A stretch of 23,474 nt of DNA from Frankiales bacterium (GTDB lineage Bacteria > Actinomycetota > Actinomycetes > Mycobacteriales > SCTD01), in assembly GCA_025965735.1 (NCBI GenBank), contig JAOPWK010000015.1:1-23474 (forward strand), given 5' to 3'. The notes under the pieces are model-generated. The model was not told the DNA's origin, did no database searches, and saw only the letters and a program-made list of their open reading frames with translations. Shown piece after piece: positions 1-6,932 of this stretch; within the stretch, counting starts at the first letter, position 1, and every line of letters starts with the position of its first letter. Made by a program: the position numbers and the translations under genes.

Positions 1-248
1 ACCTTGACGGTGCCGTCGGCGTAGGTCTGCACGGCGTCGCCGTCGAGGGAGCGCTCGTCGAAGAAGAGCTGGTAGCGCAGGCCCGAGCAGCCGCCGGGCT
101 GGACGGCGACGCGGAGCGCGAGGTCGTCGCGACCCTCCTGGGCCAGCAGCGCCTTGACCTTCTCCGCGGCGGGGTCGCTCAGCACGACGCCGACGGGCGT
201 GTCGACCGAGTCGGGAGCTGCGGGAGTCGTGGTCTCCGGTGCGGTCAT
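1..248 (-). CDS. erpA: Iron-sulfur cluster insertion protein ErpA (HesB/IscA family), 3' end outside the window
   Basis: A-type Fe-S carrier that hands assembled clusters to apo-enzymes in the cytoplasm. About 82 N-terminal residues are visible, reading off the left edge without a stop. After a Thr/Pro-rich N-terminus, the fold starts at the segment LSDPAAEKVKALLAQE. The first conserved cysteine lies in PGGCSG, followed by YQLFFDE, both typical of the family. The C-terminal CGCG-type cysteines would lie outside the window. The ATG at 248 is chosen because GGAGG (minus strand, 255-259) sits 6 bases upstream. The gene follows the glycerate kinase on the same strand with a 52-base gap, so co-transcription is possible but not required. 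Family assignment is secure; ErpA rather than another A-type paralogue is an inference. Confidence 0.88.
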   Translation of the reverse strand, partial: MTAPETTTPAAPDSVDTPVGVVLSDPAAEKVKALLAQEGRDDLALRVAVQPGGCSGLRYQLFFDERSLDGDAVQTYADGTVK

Positions 249-300
249 GAAGGGCCTCCGTGGCTGTCTGGGGTGTTCGTCCTGCTCAACGCACGCGAGC

Positions 301-1437
301 TCAGGACCCTTCCATCGTGGCACGGCGGCTCGTCGACCACTGCCGCGCGACGCGCGCCGCGAGGGCGGCGAGCTCCTCCGCCGGCTCGGCCAGCGCGGCC
401 TGCACCCCGACCGCCTCGACCAGGGAGTACGTCGCCTCGATGCCGGCCGCGCCTGCCTCGCGCCGCCCGACGCGGACGGCGCCGGCCAGGACGAGGCACG
501 GGACGGCGTGCTCGGCGGCCAGGGCGGCCACGCCCGAGACGACCTTGCCGGACAGCGAGGAGAAGTCGAAGGTGCCCTCACCGGTGAGCACCAGGTCGGC
601 GCCCTCGACCCGCTCGGCGAGACCGACGAGGCGCTGGACCAGCTCGATCCCCGGCTCGCGGCGAGCGCCCAGCGCGAGCAGGGCCGCGCCGAGCCCGCCG
701 GCCGCACCTGCGCCGGGCTGGTCCCGCACGGCCACGCCGAGGTGCGCCTCCAGCAGGTCGGCCCAGTGCGTCAACGCCCCGTCGAGCAGCGCCACGTCCT
801 CGCGGGTGGCGCCCTTCTGCGGCCCGAAGGCCGCCGAAGCGCCGCGCAGGCCGAGCAGCGGGCTGTCGACGTCGGTGGCGGCGACCAGCTGCACGCCCTC
901 CAGCACCGGGCGGCCCTCGAGCCGGGCGACCTGCCGGAGCGCGGCGCCGCCGGGCGGCACCCGATCCCCCGTCGCGTCGAGCCGCTGCACGCCGAGGGCG
1001 GCCAGCATCCCGGCGCCCCCGTCGTTGGTGCCGCTGCCGCCGAGGCCGACCACGACGGTCCGGGCGCCCAGCGAAGCCGCGTGCGCCACGAGCTGCCCCA
1101 CGCCGTAGGTGGTCGTCACCCTGGGGTCGCGCTCCGCGTCGGCGAGCAGGTGCAGGCCGCACGCGCTCGCCGCCTCCACGTACGCCGTCGTGCCGTCCAG
1201 CAGCACCGCCGCCTCGACCGGGCGCGCCAGCGGGTCCTCCACCACGAGCGGGTGCCGCACCGCGTCGGGCAGGGCGGCGGCCAGCACATCCAGCAGCCCG
1301 GGACCGCCGTCGGACAGGGGCGCCAGCACGAGCTCGTCATCCGGGGCGGCCGCACGCCAGCCGCGGGCCATGGCCTGGGCGGCCTGCGCGCCGGACAGCG
1401 TGCCGCCGAAGCCGTCGGGGGCGATCAGCACGCGCAT
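301..1437 (-). CDS. Glycerate kinase (GlxK/GarK family)
   Basis: ATP-dependent kinase that phosphorylates D-glycerate, feeding glyoxylate- and serine-derived carbon into glycolysis. The 378-residue product has the usual family length. The N-terminus MRVLIAPDGFGGTLS is the family hallmark, followed by LSDGGPG, the glycine-rich VVVGLGGSGTNDGGAG segment, GASAAFGPQKGA, and the late LTGEGTFD motif before LSGKVVSGVA. The ATG at 1437 gives the canonical N-terminus. No Shine-Dalgarno is seen, but a -10-like hexamer lies 6 bases upstream, so leaderless translation is likely. It is divergent from nadA (84 bases between starts) and upstream of erpA on the same strand. No other glycerate-pathway gene is next to it, so the physiological substrate source is unknown. 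2- versus 3-phosphoglycerate as product cannot be read from sequence here. Confidence 0.92.
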   Translation of the reverse strand: MRVLIAPDGFGGTLSGAQAAQAMARGWRAAAPDDELVLAPLSDGGPGLLDVLAAALPDAVRHPLVVEDPLARPVEAAVLLDGTTAYVEAASACGLHLLADAERDPRVTTTYGVGQLVAHAASLGARTVVVGLGGSGTNDGGAGMLAALGVQRLDATGDRVPPGGAALRQVARLEGRPVLEGVQLVAATDVDSPLLGLRGASAAFGPQKGATREDVALLDGALTHWADLLEAHLGVAVRDQPGAGAAGGLGAALLALGARREPGIELVQRLVGLAERVEGADLVLTGEGTFDFSSLSGKVVSGVAALAAEHAVPCLVLAGAVRVGRREAGAAGIEATYSLVEAVGVQAALAEPAEELAALAARVARQWSTSRRATMEGS

Positions 1438-1443
1438 GCGGCG

Positions 1444-1449
1444 AGCGTG
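1444..1449 (-). promoter_or_regulatory. Candidate -10 element of the glycerate kinase gene (leaderless)
   Basis: On the minus strand this reads CACGCT, then 6 bases, then the ATG at 1437. It fits the weak actinobacterial nAnnnT consensus at the spacing that would start the transcript at or near the A of the ATG. Inferred from pattern and from its recurrence before other genes here. Confidence 0.4.
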
Positions 1450-1481
1450 TCACCCGGGAACCGGCTCGTCCCGCACCCTGT

Positions 1482-1487
1482 TATCGT
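1482..1487 (+). promoter_or_regulatory. Candidate -10 element for nadA
   Basis: TATCGT, inside TTATCGTCT, is an AT-rich island in a very GC-rich intergenic stretch, 34 bases before the nadA ATG. It would give a short leader carrying the GAGGAG ribosome-binding site at 1510-1515. No clear -35 is seen. Confidence 0.4.
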
Positions 1488-1521
1488 CTCAACGACGCGA
1501 TCTGCAGGCGAGGAGCCCCGC

Positions 1522-2706
1522 ATGACGACCAGCCCCGAGCTCGAGCTCATGCCCGGCGTGGAGCCGACCCCGCTCGCCCTGCTCATGCTCGGCCGGCAGC
1601 GCGACCCGGAGTCCGAGCGCGGCGTCGACTGCCCCGGCGAGCTGCCGGCGGCCTCGGACCCGACGCTGGTGGAGCGCGCCCGCGCGGCCAAGGCGGCGCT
1701 CGGCGACCGCGTCTTCGTGCTGGGCCACCACTACCAGCGCGACGAGGTCATCCAGTTCGCCGACGTGACCGGCGACAGCTTCAAGCTGGCCCAGCAGGCG
1801 GCGGCCCGCCCCGAGGCGGAGTTCATCGTCTTCTGCGGCGTGCACTTCATGGCCGAGTCGGCCGACATCCTCACCGGCTCCGACCAGGCGGTGCTGCTGC
1901 CCGACCTGGCCGCCGGCTGCTCGATGGCGGACATGGCCGCGTTCGACCAGGTCGAGGAGTGCTGGGACGTCCTGCGCGAGGCCGGCGTCGCCGACGTCAC
2001 CGTGCCCGTGACCTACATGAACAGCAGCGCGGCCATCAAGGCCTTCACCGGCCGGCACGGCGGGACGGTCTGCACCTCCAGCAACGCCAAGCGCGCGCTC
2101 GAGTGGGCGTACGCACAGGGAGCCAAGGTGCTGTTCATGCCCGACCAGCACCTCGGCCGCAACACCGCGGTCCGCGAGCTCGGCCTCACCCTCGAGGACT
2201 GCGTCGTCTACGACCCGCACAAGCCCGGCGGCGGCCTGACCGTCCAGCAGCTGCAGGACGCGAAGATGGTCCTGTGGAAGGGGCACTGCTCGGTCCACGG
2301 CCGCTTCACCGTGGACGCCGTGCGAGAGGTGCGCGAGCGGGTGCCCGGCATCAACGTCCTGGTCCACCCGGAGTGCCGGCACGAGGTCGTCGAGGCCGCT
2401 GACCTCGTCGGCTCGACCGAGTTCATCATTCGGGCGCTCGAGGGAGCCCCTGCCGGCAGCGCCTGGGCCATCGGCACCGAGCTCAACCTGGTGCGACGGC
2501 TCGCGAAGGAGCACCCGGACAAGACCGTCGTGTTCCTGGAGAAGACGGTCTGCTTCTGCTCGACCATGGACCGCATCGACCTGCCGCACCTGGTATGGAC
2601 GCTCGAGTCGCTGGTGGACGGCGTCGTCCCGAACCGCATCACGGTCGAGGCCGAGACCGCCCGCTACGCCAAGGCCGCGCTCGACCAGATGCTCGCGCTG
2701 CCTTGA
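1522..2706 (+). CDS. nadA: Quinolinate synthase NadA
   Basis: Condenses iminoaspartate with dihydroxyacetone phosphate to quinolinate in de novo NAD synthesis, using a [4Fe-4S] cluster. The 394-residue product is of the long type found in Bacillus and actinobacteria. Visible motifs: GHHYQRDEV (68-76), FCGVHFMAES with Cys105, TYMNSSAAIKA, WKGHCSVHGRF with Cys256, VHPECRHEVVEAAD, and the C-terminal Cys344 and Cys346 in VCFCSTMDRI. Cys105, Cys256 and one of the last two are the expected cluster ligands. The ATG at 1522 is fixed by GAGGAG at 1510-1515, 6 bases upstream; the reading frame stays open far upstream but that part is antisense to the glycerate kinase. nadB and nadC are not in the window, although they adjoin nadA in many bacteria. 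The nearby Fe-S carrier ErpA may help mature it (inference). Confidence 0.96.
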   Translation: MTTSPELELMPGVEPTPLALLMLGRQRDPESERGVDCPGELPAASDPTLVERARAAKAALGDRVFVLGHHYQRDEVIQFADVTGDSFKLAQQAAARPEAEFIVFCGVHFMAESADILTGSDQAVLLPDLAAGCSMADMAAFDQVEECWDVLREAGVADVTVPVTYMNSSAAIKAFTGRHGGTVCTSSNAKRALEWAYAQGAKVLFMPDQHLGRNTAVRELGLTLEDCVVYDPHKPGGGLTVQQLQDAKMVLWKGHCSVHGRFTVDAVREVRERVPGINVLVHPECRHEVVEAADLVGSTEFIIRALEGAPAGSAWAIGTELNLVRRLAKEHPDKTVVFLEKTVCFCSTMDRIDLPHLVWTLESLVDGVVPNRITVEAETARYAKAALDQMLALP

Positions 2707-2710
2707 TACG

Positions 2711-2716
2711 TAGCCT
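2711..2716 (+). promoter_or_regulatory. Candidate -10 element of the DUF3043 gene (leaderless)
   Basis: TAGCCT followed by exactly 6 bases and the GTG start at 2723. It lies just after the nadA stop, so the gene can be transcribed independently of nadA. Confidence 0.5.
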
Positions 2717-2722
2717 GTCCCG

Positions 2723-3241
2723 GTGACGTCACCCAAGGGCCGCCCGACCCCCAAGCGCAGCGAGAAGCAGCGCCGCACCGGGCCGGTCGCGCCGCCGCCG
2801 CTGACCCGCAAGGAGGCGGCGCAGCGGCAGAAGGAGGCCGCCGCCGCCGCGCGCAGCCGCATCAAGGAAGGCGCGGCCCGCGGCGACGAGCGCTACCTCG
2901 CCAAGCGCGACGCAGGTCCGGCTCGCGCGCTGGTGCGCGACGTGGTCGACGCCCGCCGCAACGTCGGCACGCTGCTGCTGCCGCTCGCGCTGATCCTCAT
3001 CGTCACCAACCTCACCGGCATCCGCGTCCTGCAGAACCTGGGCCTGCTGCTGTGGCTGGTCGCCATCCTCGCGATGGTCGCCGACATCGCCCGGACGACC
3101 GTGGTGCTGCGCAGCCGGATCAAGGCCGAGCACCCGGAGGAGACGAGCCTGTTCGGCCACATCGCGTACGGCCTGCTGCGGTCGACGGTGATGCGCAGGT
3201 TCCGGCTGCCCCCGCCGCGGGTCTCCCCCGGCCGCGCCTGA
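2723..3241 (+). CDS. DUF3043 family membrane protein
   Basis: Small integral membrane protein of a family restricted to actinobacteria, function unknown. The 172-residue product has a highly charged Lys/Arg/Ala-rich cytoplasmic N-terminus (about 1-75, beginning SPKGRPTPKRSEKQRR), then two closely spaced hydrophobic segments at about 81-98 and 104-123 and a short basic C-terminal tail ending in a Pro/Arg-rich stretch. The positively charged flanks suggest both ends face the cytoplasm. The GTG at 2723 is chosen because the SPKGRPTPKRSEKQR start is typical of the family and because a -10-like hexamer sits 6 bases before it, with no Shine-Dalgarno. It is 16 bases after nadA. Family call is from memory of the conserved N-terminus and the two-helix layout; no role is proposed. 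Confidence 0.85.
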   Translation: MTSPKGRPTPKRSEKQRRTGPVAPPPLTRKEAAQRQKEAAAAARSRIKEGAARGDERYLAKRDAGPARALVRDVVDARRNVGTLLLPLALILIVTNLTGIRVLQNLGLLLWLVAILAMVADIARTTVVLRSRIKAEHPEETSLFGHIAYGLLRSTVMRRFRLPPPRVSPGRA

Positions 3242-3249
3242 CCCGTCGC

Positions 3250-3255
3250 TACCGT
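3250..3255 (+). promoter_or_regulatory. Candidate -10 element of the lipoprotein gene (leaderless)
   Basis: TACCGT followed by 6 bases and the GTG at 3262. It decides the start: the frame is open further upstream but only the GTG gives a lipoprotein signal peptide. Confidence 0.5.
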
Positions 3256-3261
3256 TCCGCC

Positions 3262-4200
3262 GTGCTCCGCCGCTCGCTCCTCGTGCTGCTGCTCTGCCTG
3301 AGCGCCGCCTGCGCCGGCACCGACCCGGAGCCCGTCGCGCTCGAGGACCCGGCGCTGCCGACGGCTGCGCCGTCGCCGACGCCCAAGCCGGTGCCGTACC
3401 TCCCTCGCGGAGGCCACGGCGTGTTCCAGAACAACCACATGGTCGTGATGGCGTACGGCACCGCCGACACCCCCGTGCTCGGGGTCCTCGGCGAGGCGCC
3501 GCCGGACGAGGCGGCGCGCCGGCTGGAGGAGCTGGCAGCACGCTGGGCCGAGGCGTCCGGCAAGCCGGTGCGGCCGGCGTTCGAGCTCATCACCTCGGTG
3601 GCGCAGCGCGCTCCCGGGCCGGACGGGCGGTACTCGACGGGTCTGAAGCACGAGCAGGTGCAGCGCTACCTCGATGCCGCGCGCAAGGCGAAGATGCTGC
3701 TGGTGCTGGACTTCCAGCCGGGCCTGGCCAAGGTCCTGGACCAGGTGAAGCACTACGAGAGGTTCCTGCTCGAGCCCGAGGTCGGCATCGCCATCGACCC
3801 CGAGTGGGTGCTGAAGCCGGGCGAGCGGCCCGGCCGGCAGATCGGCGCGCTGGACGCGGCCACCATCAACGAGGTGTCGGCGTACCTGTCCGGACTCGTC
3901 TCCACGCACCGGCTGCCGGAGAAGGTGTTCCTGGTGCACCAGTTCAAGACCTACATGCTCCCGGACCGCGAGCTGATCCAGGACCGCTTCGGCCTCGCGA
4001 CCGTCTTCCACGTCGACGGCTTCGGACCGCGGCACGCGAAGAAGGAGACCTACGACCTGCTCTCCAGCAAGGACGGCGTCATCCCCGGCGGCCGCGTGCA
4101 CAACGGCTACAAGCTGTTCATCGACGAGGACGTGCCGCTGCAGGAGCCTGCCGAGGTGCTTCGGCACACGCCCCGCCCGGAGCTGGTCTCCTACCAGTAA
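3262..4200 (+). CDS. Putative lipoprotein of unknown function, possibly TIM-barrel-like
   Basis: From the GTG at 3262 the 312-residue product opens with a signal peptide: two arginines, a leucine run, then the lipobox LSAAC, with Cys17 the likely lipidated residue. This would anchor it outside the membrane. A Pro/Thr-rich spacer (about 30-45) follows. The mature domain alternates hydrophobic strands and helices: AFELITSVAQ, MLLVLDFQPG, VGIAIDPEWVL, KVFLVHQFKTYM, TVFHVDGFG and YKLFIDEDVPL. The acidic residues at strand ends resemble a TIM-barrel hydrolase, but I recognise no catalytic signature and claim no activity. I recall related exported proteins in other actinobacteria with similar VGIAIDPEW and HNGYKLF-DED motifs. 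It sits between a membrane protein and a reductase with no evident functional link. Confidence 0.8.
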   Translation: MLRRSLLVLLLCLSAACAGTDPEPVALEDPALPTAAPSPTPKPVPYLPRGGHGVFQNNHMVVMAYGTADTPVLGVLGEAPPDEAARRLEELAARWAEASGKPVRPAFELITSVAQRAPGPDGRYSTGLKHEQVQRYLDAARKAKMLLVLDFQPGLAKVLDQVKHYERFLLEPEVGIAIDPEWVLKPGERPGRQIGALDAATINEVSAYLSGLVSTHRLPEKVFLVHQFKTYMLPDRELIQDRFGLATVFHVDGFGPRHAKKETYDLLSSKDGVIPGGRVHNGYKLFIDEDVPLQEPAEVLRHTPRPELVSYQ

Positions 4201-4201
4201 G

Positions 4202-4207
4202 TAGCGT
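4202..4207 (+). promoter_or_regulatory. Candidate -10 element of the aldo/keto reductase gene (leaderless)
   Basis: TAGCGT, 6 bases, then ATG at 4214. It directly follows the stop codon of the lipoprotein gene, within the 13-base gap. Confidence 0.5.
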
Positions 4208-4213
4208 CAGCGC

Positions 4214-5215
4214 ATGGAGTTCCGGCGCCTCGGGCGCAGCGGCATGAAGGTCAGCGAGATCAGCTATGGCAACTGGCTGACGCACGGGTCGCAGGTGGAG
4301 GCCGACCAGGCCACCGCGTGCGTGCGGGAGGCGCTCGAGGTCGGCATCACGACCTTCGACACCGCCGACGTCTACGCCGGCACCAAGGCCGAGGCCGTGC
4401 TCGGCGAGGCGCTCAAGGGCGAGCGGCGCGAGGGCCTGGAGATCTTCACCAAGGTGTACTGGCCGACCGGTCCCGGGATCAACGACCGCGGCCTGTCCCG
4501 CAAGCACATCCTGGAGAGCTGCAACGCCTCGCTGAAGCGCCTGCAGACCGATTACATCGACGTCTACCAGGCACACCGGTTCGACTACGAGACGCCGCTC
4601 GAGGAGACGCTGCGGGCGTTCGACGACCTGGTGCGCGCCGGCAAGGTGCACTACATCGGCGTCAGCGAGTGGAAGGCCTCCGAGATCGAGGCGGCCCTGA
4701 AGATCGCCGGCGAGATGGGCTTCGACCGCATCGTGTCGTCGCAGCCGCAGTACTCGATGCTGTGGCGGGTCATCGAGGCCGAGGTCGTGCCGACCTGCGA
4801 GCGCGAGGGGATCGGCCAGATCGTCTGGTCGCCGATCGCCCAGGGCGTGCTCACCGGCAAGTACCTGCCGGGTCAGGCCCCGCCCGAGGGCTCGCGTGCC
4901 ACCGACGTCAACGGCGGCGACAAGATGATCTCGCGCTGGATGCGGGACGACGTGCTGGAGAAGGTGCAGCTGCTCACCCCGCTGGCCGAGCAGGCCGGCC
5001 TGACGATGGCCCAGCTGGCCGTGGCCTGGGTGCTGCAGAACCCGAACGTCTCCTCCGCCATCGTCGGCGCCTCGCGACCGGAGCAGGTGCGCGACAACGC
5101 CGCCGCCGCGGGCAAGAAGCTGGACGACGACCTGATGGCGCAGATCGACCAGGTGCTGGAGGGGGTCGTCACGACCGACCCGGGCAAGACGGCCAGCCCG
5201 GAGAAGCGGCCCTAG
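4214..5215 (+). CDS. Aldo/keto reductase (Kv-beta / YghZ-like)
   Basis: NAD(P)H-dependent oxidoreductase of the aldo/keto reductase TIM-barrel superfamily; the natural substrate is not known. The 333-residue product carries the complete catalytic tetrad: Asp49 and Tyr54 in FDTADVYAGTKAE, Lys80 in IFTKVYW, and His121 in YQAHRFD. Other family blocks are GKVHYIGVSEW, SSQPQYSML, IVWSPIAQGVLTGKY and the cofactor-binding SSAIVGASRPEQVRDN near residues 285-300. The N-terminus MEFRRLGRSGMKVSEISYG is the classical start, so the ATG at 4214 is secure. The overall pattern is nearest to the potassium-channel-beta-like group, but substrate choice cannot be inferred. It converges with a small minus-strand gene; the two stop codons share one CTAG. 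Confidence 0.93.
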   Translation: MEFRRLGRSGMKVSEISYGNWLTHGSQVEADQATACVREALEVGITTFDTADVYAGTKAEAVLGEALKGERREGLEIFTKVYWPTGPGINDRGLSRKHILESCNASLKRLQTDYIDVYQAHRFDYETPLEETLRAFDDLVRAGKVHYIGVSEWKASEIEAALKIAGEMGFDRIVSSQPQYSMLWRVIEAEVVPTCEREGIGQIVWSPIAQGVLTGKYLPGQAPPEGSRATDVNGGDKMISRWMRDDVLEKVQLLTPLAEQAGLTMAQLAVAWVLQNPNVSSAIVGASRPEQVRDNAAAAGKKLDDDLMAQIDQVLEGVVTTDPGKTASPEKRP

Positions 5216-5427
5216 ACGGGGCTGCTCAGCCCCATCGGGCCGTAGACCTCGCGGTCGCCCTCGAGCAGCGTCACCTGCGCGACCCCGCCGGCCAGCAGCT
5301 CGCGCCAGTTCTCGCCGATCCAGCTCTCCGCGTCGGCCTGGCTCGGGAACGGCTCCGCCGTGGGCGCCCCCTCGGCCGGCGTGACCGGCACGCCGCTGCT
5401 GTCCTCGTACCGCCAGGTCCAGGTCAT
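5212..5427 (-). CDS. Small conserved protein of unknown function, 71 aa
   Basis: A 71-residue acidic protein starting MTWTWRYEDSSG and containing SQADAESWIGENWREL and VTLLEGDREVYGPM. No signal peptide or membrane segment. It looks like a small alpha/beta domain: strand (TWTWRYED), helix (ADAESWIGENW), then strands (VAQVTLLEG, REVYGPM). I recall similar small proteins starting MTW-WRYE in actinobacterial genomes, with no function. Support for it being real: the compositional pattern is that of a folded protein, a -10-like hexamer (CAGGCT) lies 6 bases before the ATG at 5427, and its stop is nested in the CTAG that also ends the reductase. It is divergent from the metallo-beta-lactamase gene with 36 bases between start codons. 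Confidence 0.75.
   Translation of the reverse strand: MTWTWRYEDSSGVPVTPAEGAPTAEPFPSQADAESWIGENWRELLAGGVAQVTLLEGDREVYGPMGLSSPV
5218..5233. terminator. Weak hairpin at the convergent reductase / 71-aa gene junction
   Basis: GGGGCT, 4-base loop, AGCCCC: a 6-bp perfect stem just after the reductase stop, lying inside the last codons of the minus-strand gene. No T tract. It may help end transcription of the plus-strand gene. Confidence 0.3.
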
Positions 5428-5433
5428 GCGGCC

Positions 5434-5457
5434 AGCCTGTCACGCGTGCGGTTGGCT
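5434..5457. promoter_or_regulatory. Compact divergent promoter pair
   Basis: On the minus strand CAGGCT (5434-5439) lies 6 bases before the ATG at 5427. On the plus strand TTGGCT (5452-5457), a poorer match, lies 6 bases before the ATG at 5464. The two candidate -10 elements are 12 bases apart, so each -35 region would fall over or beyond the other start. Confidence 0.35.
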
Positions 5458-5463
5458 GTCCTC

Positions 5464-6234
5464 ATGCGCGTCCGCATGCTCGGCACCGGGTCCTCCGACG
5501 GGTGGCCCAACCCGTGGTGCGGCTGCGCGTCCTGCGCCTGGGCGCGCTCGGCCGGGGTGCTCCGGCGGCAGACCAGCGCGCTCGTCGACGGCCGGGTCCT
5601 GCTCGAGCTCGGCCACGACGGGGTGCGGGCTGCGGTCGATCTCACGCGGGTCGAGGCCGTGCTCGTGACCCACGCCCACGCGGACCACCACGCGCTGCCG
5701 GCCTGGATGTGGCGGGGCTGGGCCCGCGGCACGCGCCCGCTGACCCTGGTCGGTCCGCCTGCCGTGGTGGCCGCCGCGCGAGCCGAGCTGGACCCGACAG
5801 TGACCACGCTGGAGGTGCGCGCGGGCGACCGGGTGGAGGTGGCCGGCTACGACGTGCGCGTGGTTCCGGCGACGCACGCGGAGGCCGACGTGGGGCCTGC
5901 GGTGCTGTACGACCTCACCGGTCCCGACGGCGCCCGCCTGCTGTGGGCCACCGACACCGGCGTCCTCGGCGAGCAGGCGCTGTCGCTGGTGGAGGGGCGG
6001 GCGTACGACGCGGTGCTGCTCGACCTGACCAGCGCGCACCAGCCGGTCCACCACGACCTGGACACCTGGCCGCGGCAGGTCGAGGTGCTGCGCGCGGTCG
6101 GTGCCGTGGTGGCCGCCACCGCCGTGCACGCGATCCACCTGGGGCACGACAACCCGCCGGACATCGACGACCTGCTGGACGGCTGGGGCGCGAGCGCGCC
6201 GCGCGACGGCGACGTCCTGGAGGTCGGTCGGTGA
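5464..6234 (+). CDS. Metallo-beta-lactamase fold hydrolase, PhnP-like, cobamide-associated
   Basis: A 256-residue MBL-fold metal-dependent hydrolase. The N-terminus MRVRMLGTGSSDGWPNPWCGC with a CxxC pair is typical of the PhnP-like group. The metal motif is THAHADHH, with His70, His72, Asp74 and His75; later ligands are in PATHAEAD, WATDTG and HAIHLGHDN. In Streptomyces and relatives a domain like this is fused to CobU, the adenosylcobinamide kinase/guanylyltransferase (from memory). Here it is free-standing, and no CobU domain follows. Its stop overlaps the start of the CobT-like gene in a GTGA, so the two are translationally coupled, which supports a cobamide-related role (inference). The real substrate is unknown. 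Confidence 0.85.
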   Translation: MRVRMLGTGSSDGWPNPWCGCASCAWARSAGVLRRQTSALVDGRVLLELGHDGVRAAVDLTRVEAVLVTHAHADHHALPAWMWRGWARGTRPLTLVGPPAVVAAARAELDPTVTTLEVRAGDRVEVAGYDVRVVPATHAEADVGPAVLYDLTGPDGARLLWATDTGVLGEQALSLVEGRAYDAVLLDLTSAHQPVHHDLDTWPRQVEVLRAVGAVVAATAVHAIHLGHDNPPDIDDLLDGWGASAPRDGDVLEVGR

Positions 6235-6932
6235 AGCGGCTGGTCGTGGAGGCGCCGGCGGTCGTGGCTGCTCCCCCGCGGGAGCTGGGCCGGCTCGGGC
6301 CGGCGCTGGCGTGGCTCGCCGGTGCACAGGGCAGCTGGCCGCCGGTCGCGCCGCGCCGCGTGCAGCGGGTCGTCGTGGACAAGGGCAGCACCCGCGCCAA
6401 GGGGCAGGCGGAGGCGGACCGGCTCGCCGACGGCGGCTGCGACCTGCTCGTGCTGGGTGCTGCCGGCGACCAGGTGGCCGGCCTGGTGGTGCTGGCTGCG
6501 CTGCTGGACCTCGAGCCGGTGCAGGCCGTCGGCACCGCAGCGGGCGGCGACTGGGCGCGACTCACCACCGGTGTGCGCGACGGCCTGCGCGGCGCCCGCA
6601 TGCACGTCGGCGACCCGGACGGCCTGCTCAAGGCGGTCGGCAGCCCGCCGCTGGCCCGGCTGACCGGGCTGCTCGCCCAGTCGGCGGTCCGTCGTACGCC
6701 GGTCGTCCTCGCCGGCGCCCCCCTGACAGCCGCCGCTGCCGTGCTGGCGGAGCGCCTCGCACCCGGTGCGCCGGCGTGGTGGCTGGCGGGCCAGGTGCCG
6801 CCCGCCCCAGCAGCGCGGCTCGGCCTGGCCGACCTCGGGCTGACCGGGCTGCTGGACCTCGGTCTCGCCCTGCCGGAGGGGGCGGACCTGGCGTGCACCG
6901 TGCTGGAGCAGGCGGTCGCGCTCAGCCGCTGA
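6231..6932 (+). CDS. CobT-like protein, internally shortened (nicotinate-nucleotide:dimethylbenzimidazole phosphoribosyltransferase family)
   Basis: CobT makes alpha-ribazole phosphate from nicotinate mononucleotide and dimethylbenzimidazole for the lower ligand of B12. This 233-residue protein is clearly related: LGRLGPALAWLAGAQG matches the N-terminal SLGRLE region, and ARLTGLLAQSAVRRTPVVLAG, APAWWLAG and LTGLLDLGLALPEGADLA match the C-terminal half, including a Glu (Glu216) where the catalytic glutamate is expected. But it is far shorter than usual CobT (about 350 residues). The central part with the GDHGVA and GDMGIGNTT signatures is missing or replaced: GAAGDQVAG stands where GDxGIGNTT should be. 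It may be an altered enzyme, a subunit, or a decaying paralogue. The GTG at 6231 overlaps the previous stop. Its end overlaps the minus-strand kinase gene by 11 bases. Confidence 0.78.
   Translation: MKRLVVEAPAVVAAPPRELGRLGPALAWLAGAQGSWPPVAPRRVQRVVVDKGSTRAKGQAEADRLADGGCDLLVLGAAGDQVAGLVVLAALLDLEPVQAVGTAAGGDWARLTTGVRDGLRGARMHVGDPDGLLKAVGSPPLARLTGLLAQSAVRRTPVVLAGAPLTAAAAVLAERLAPGAPAWWLAGQVPPAPAARLGLADLGLTGLLDLGLALPEGADLACTVLEQAVALSR

Noticed and set aside
154..1521. Open plus-strand frame running 1.4 kb into nadA, which would give an 850-residue product
   Set aside because: Antisense to the glycerate kinase and erpA, low-complexity Arg/Gly/Ala-rich translation, and a strong ribosome-binding site fixes the nadA ATG at 1522.
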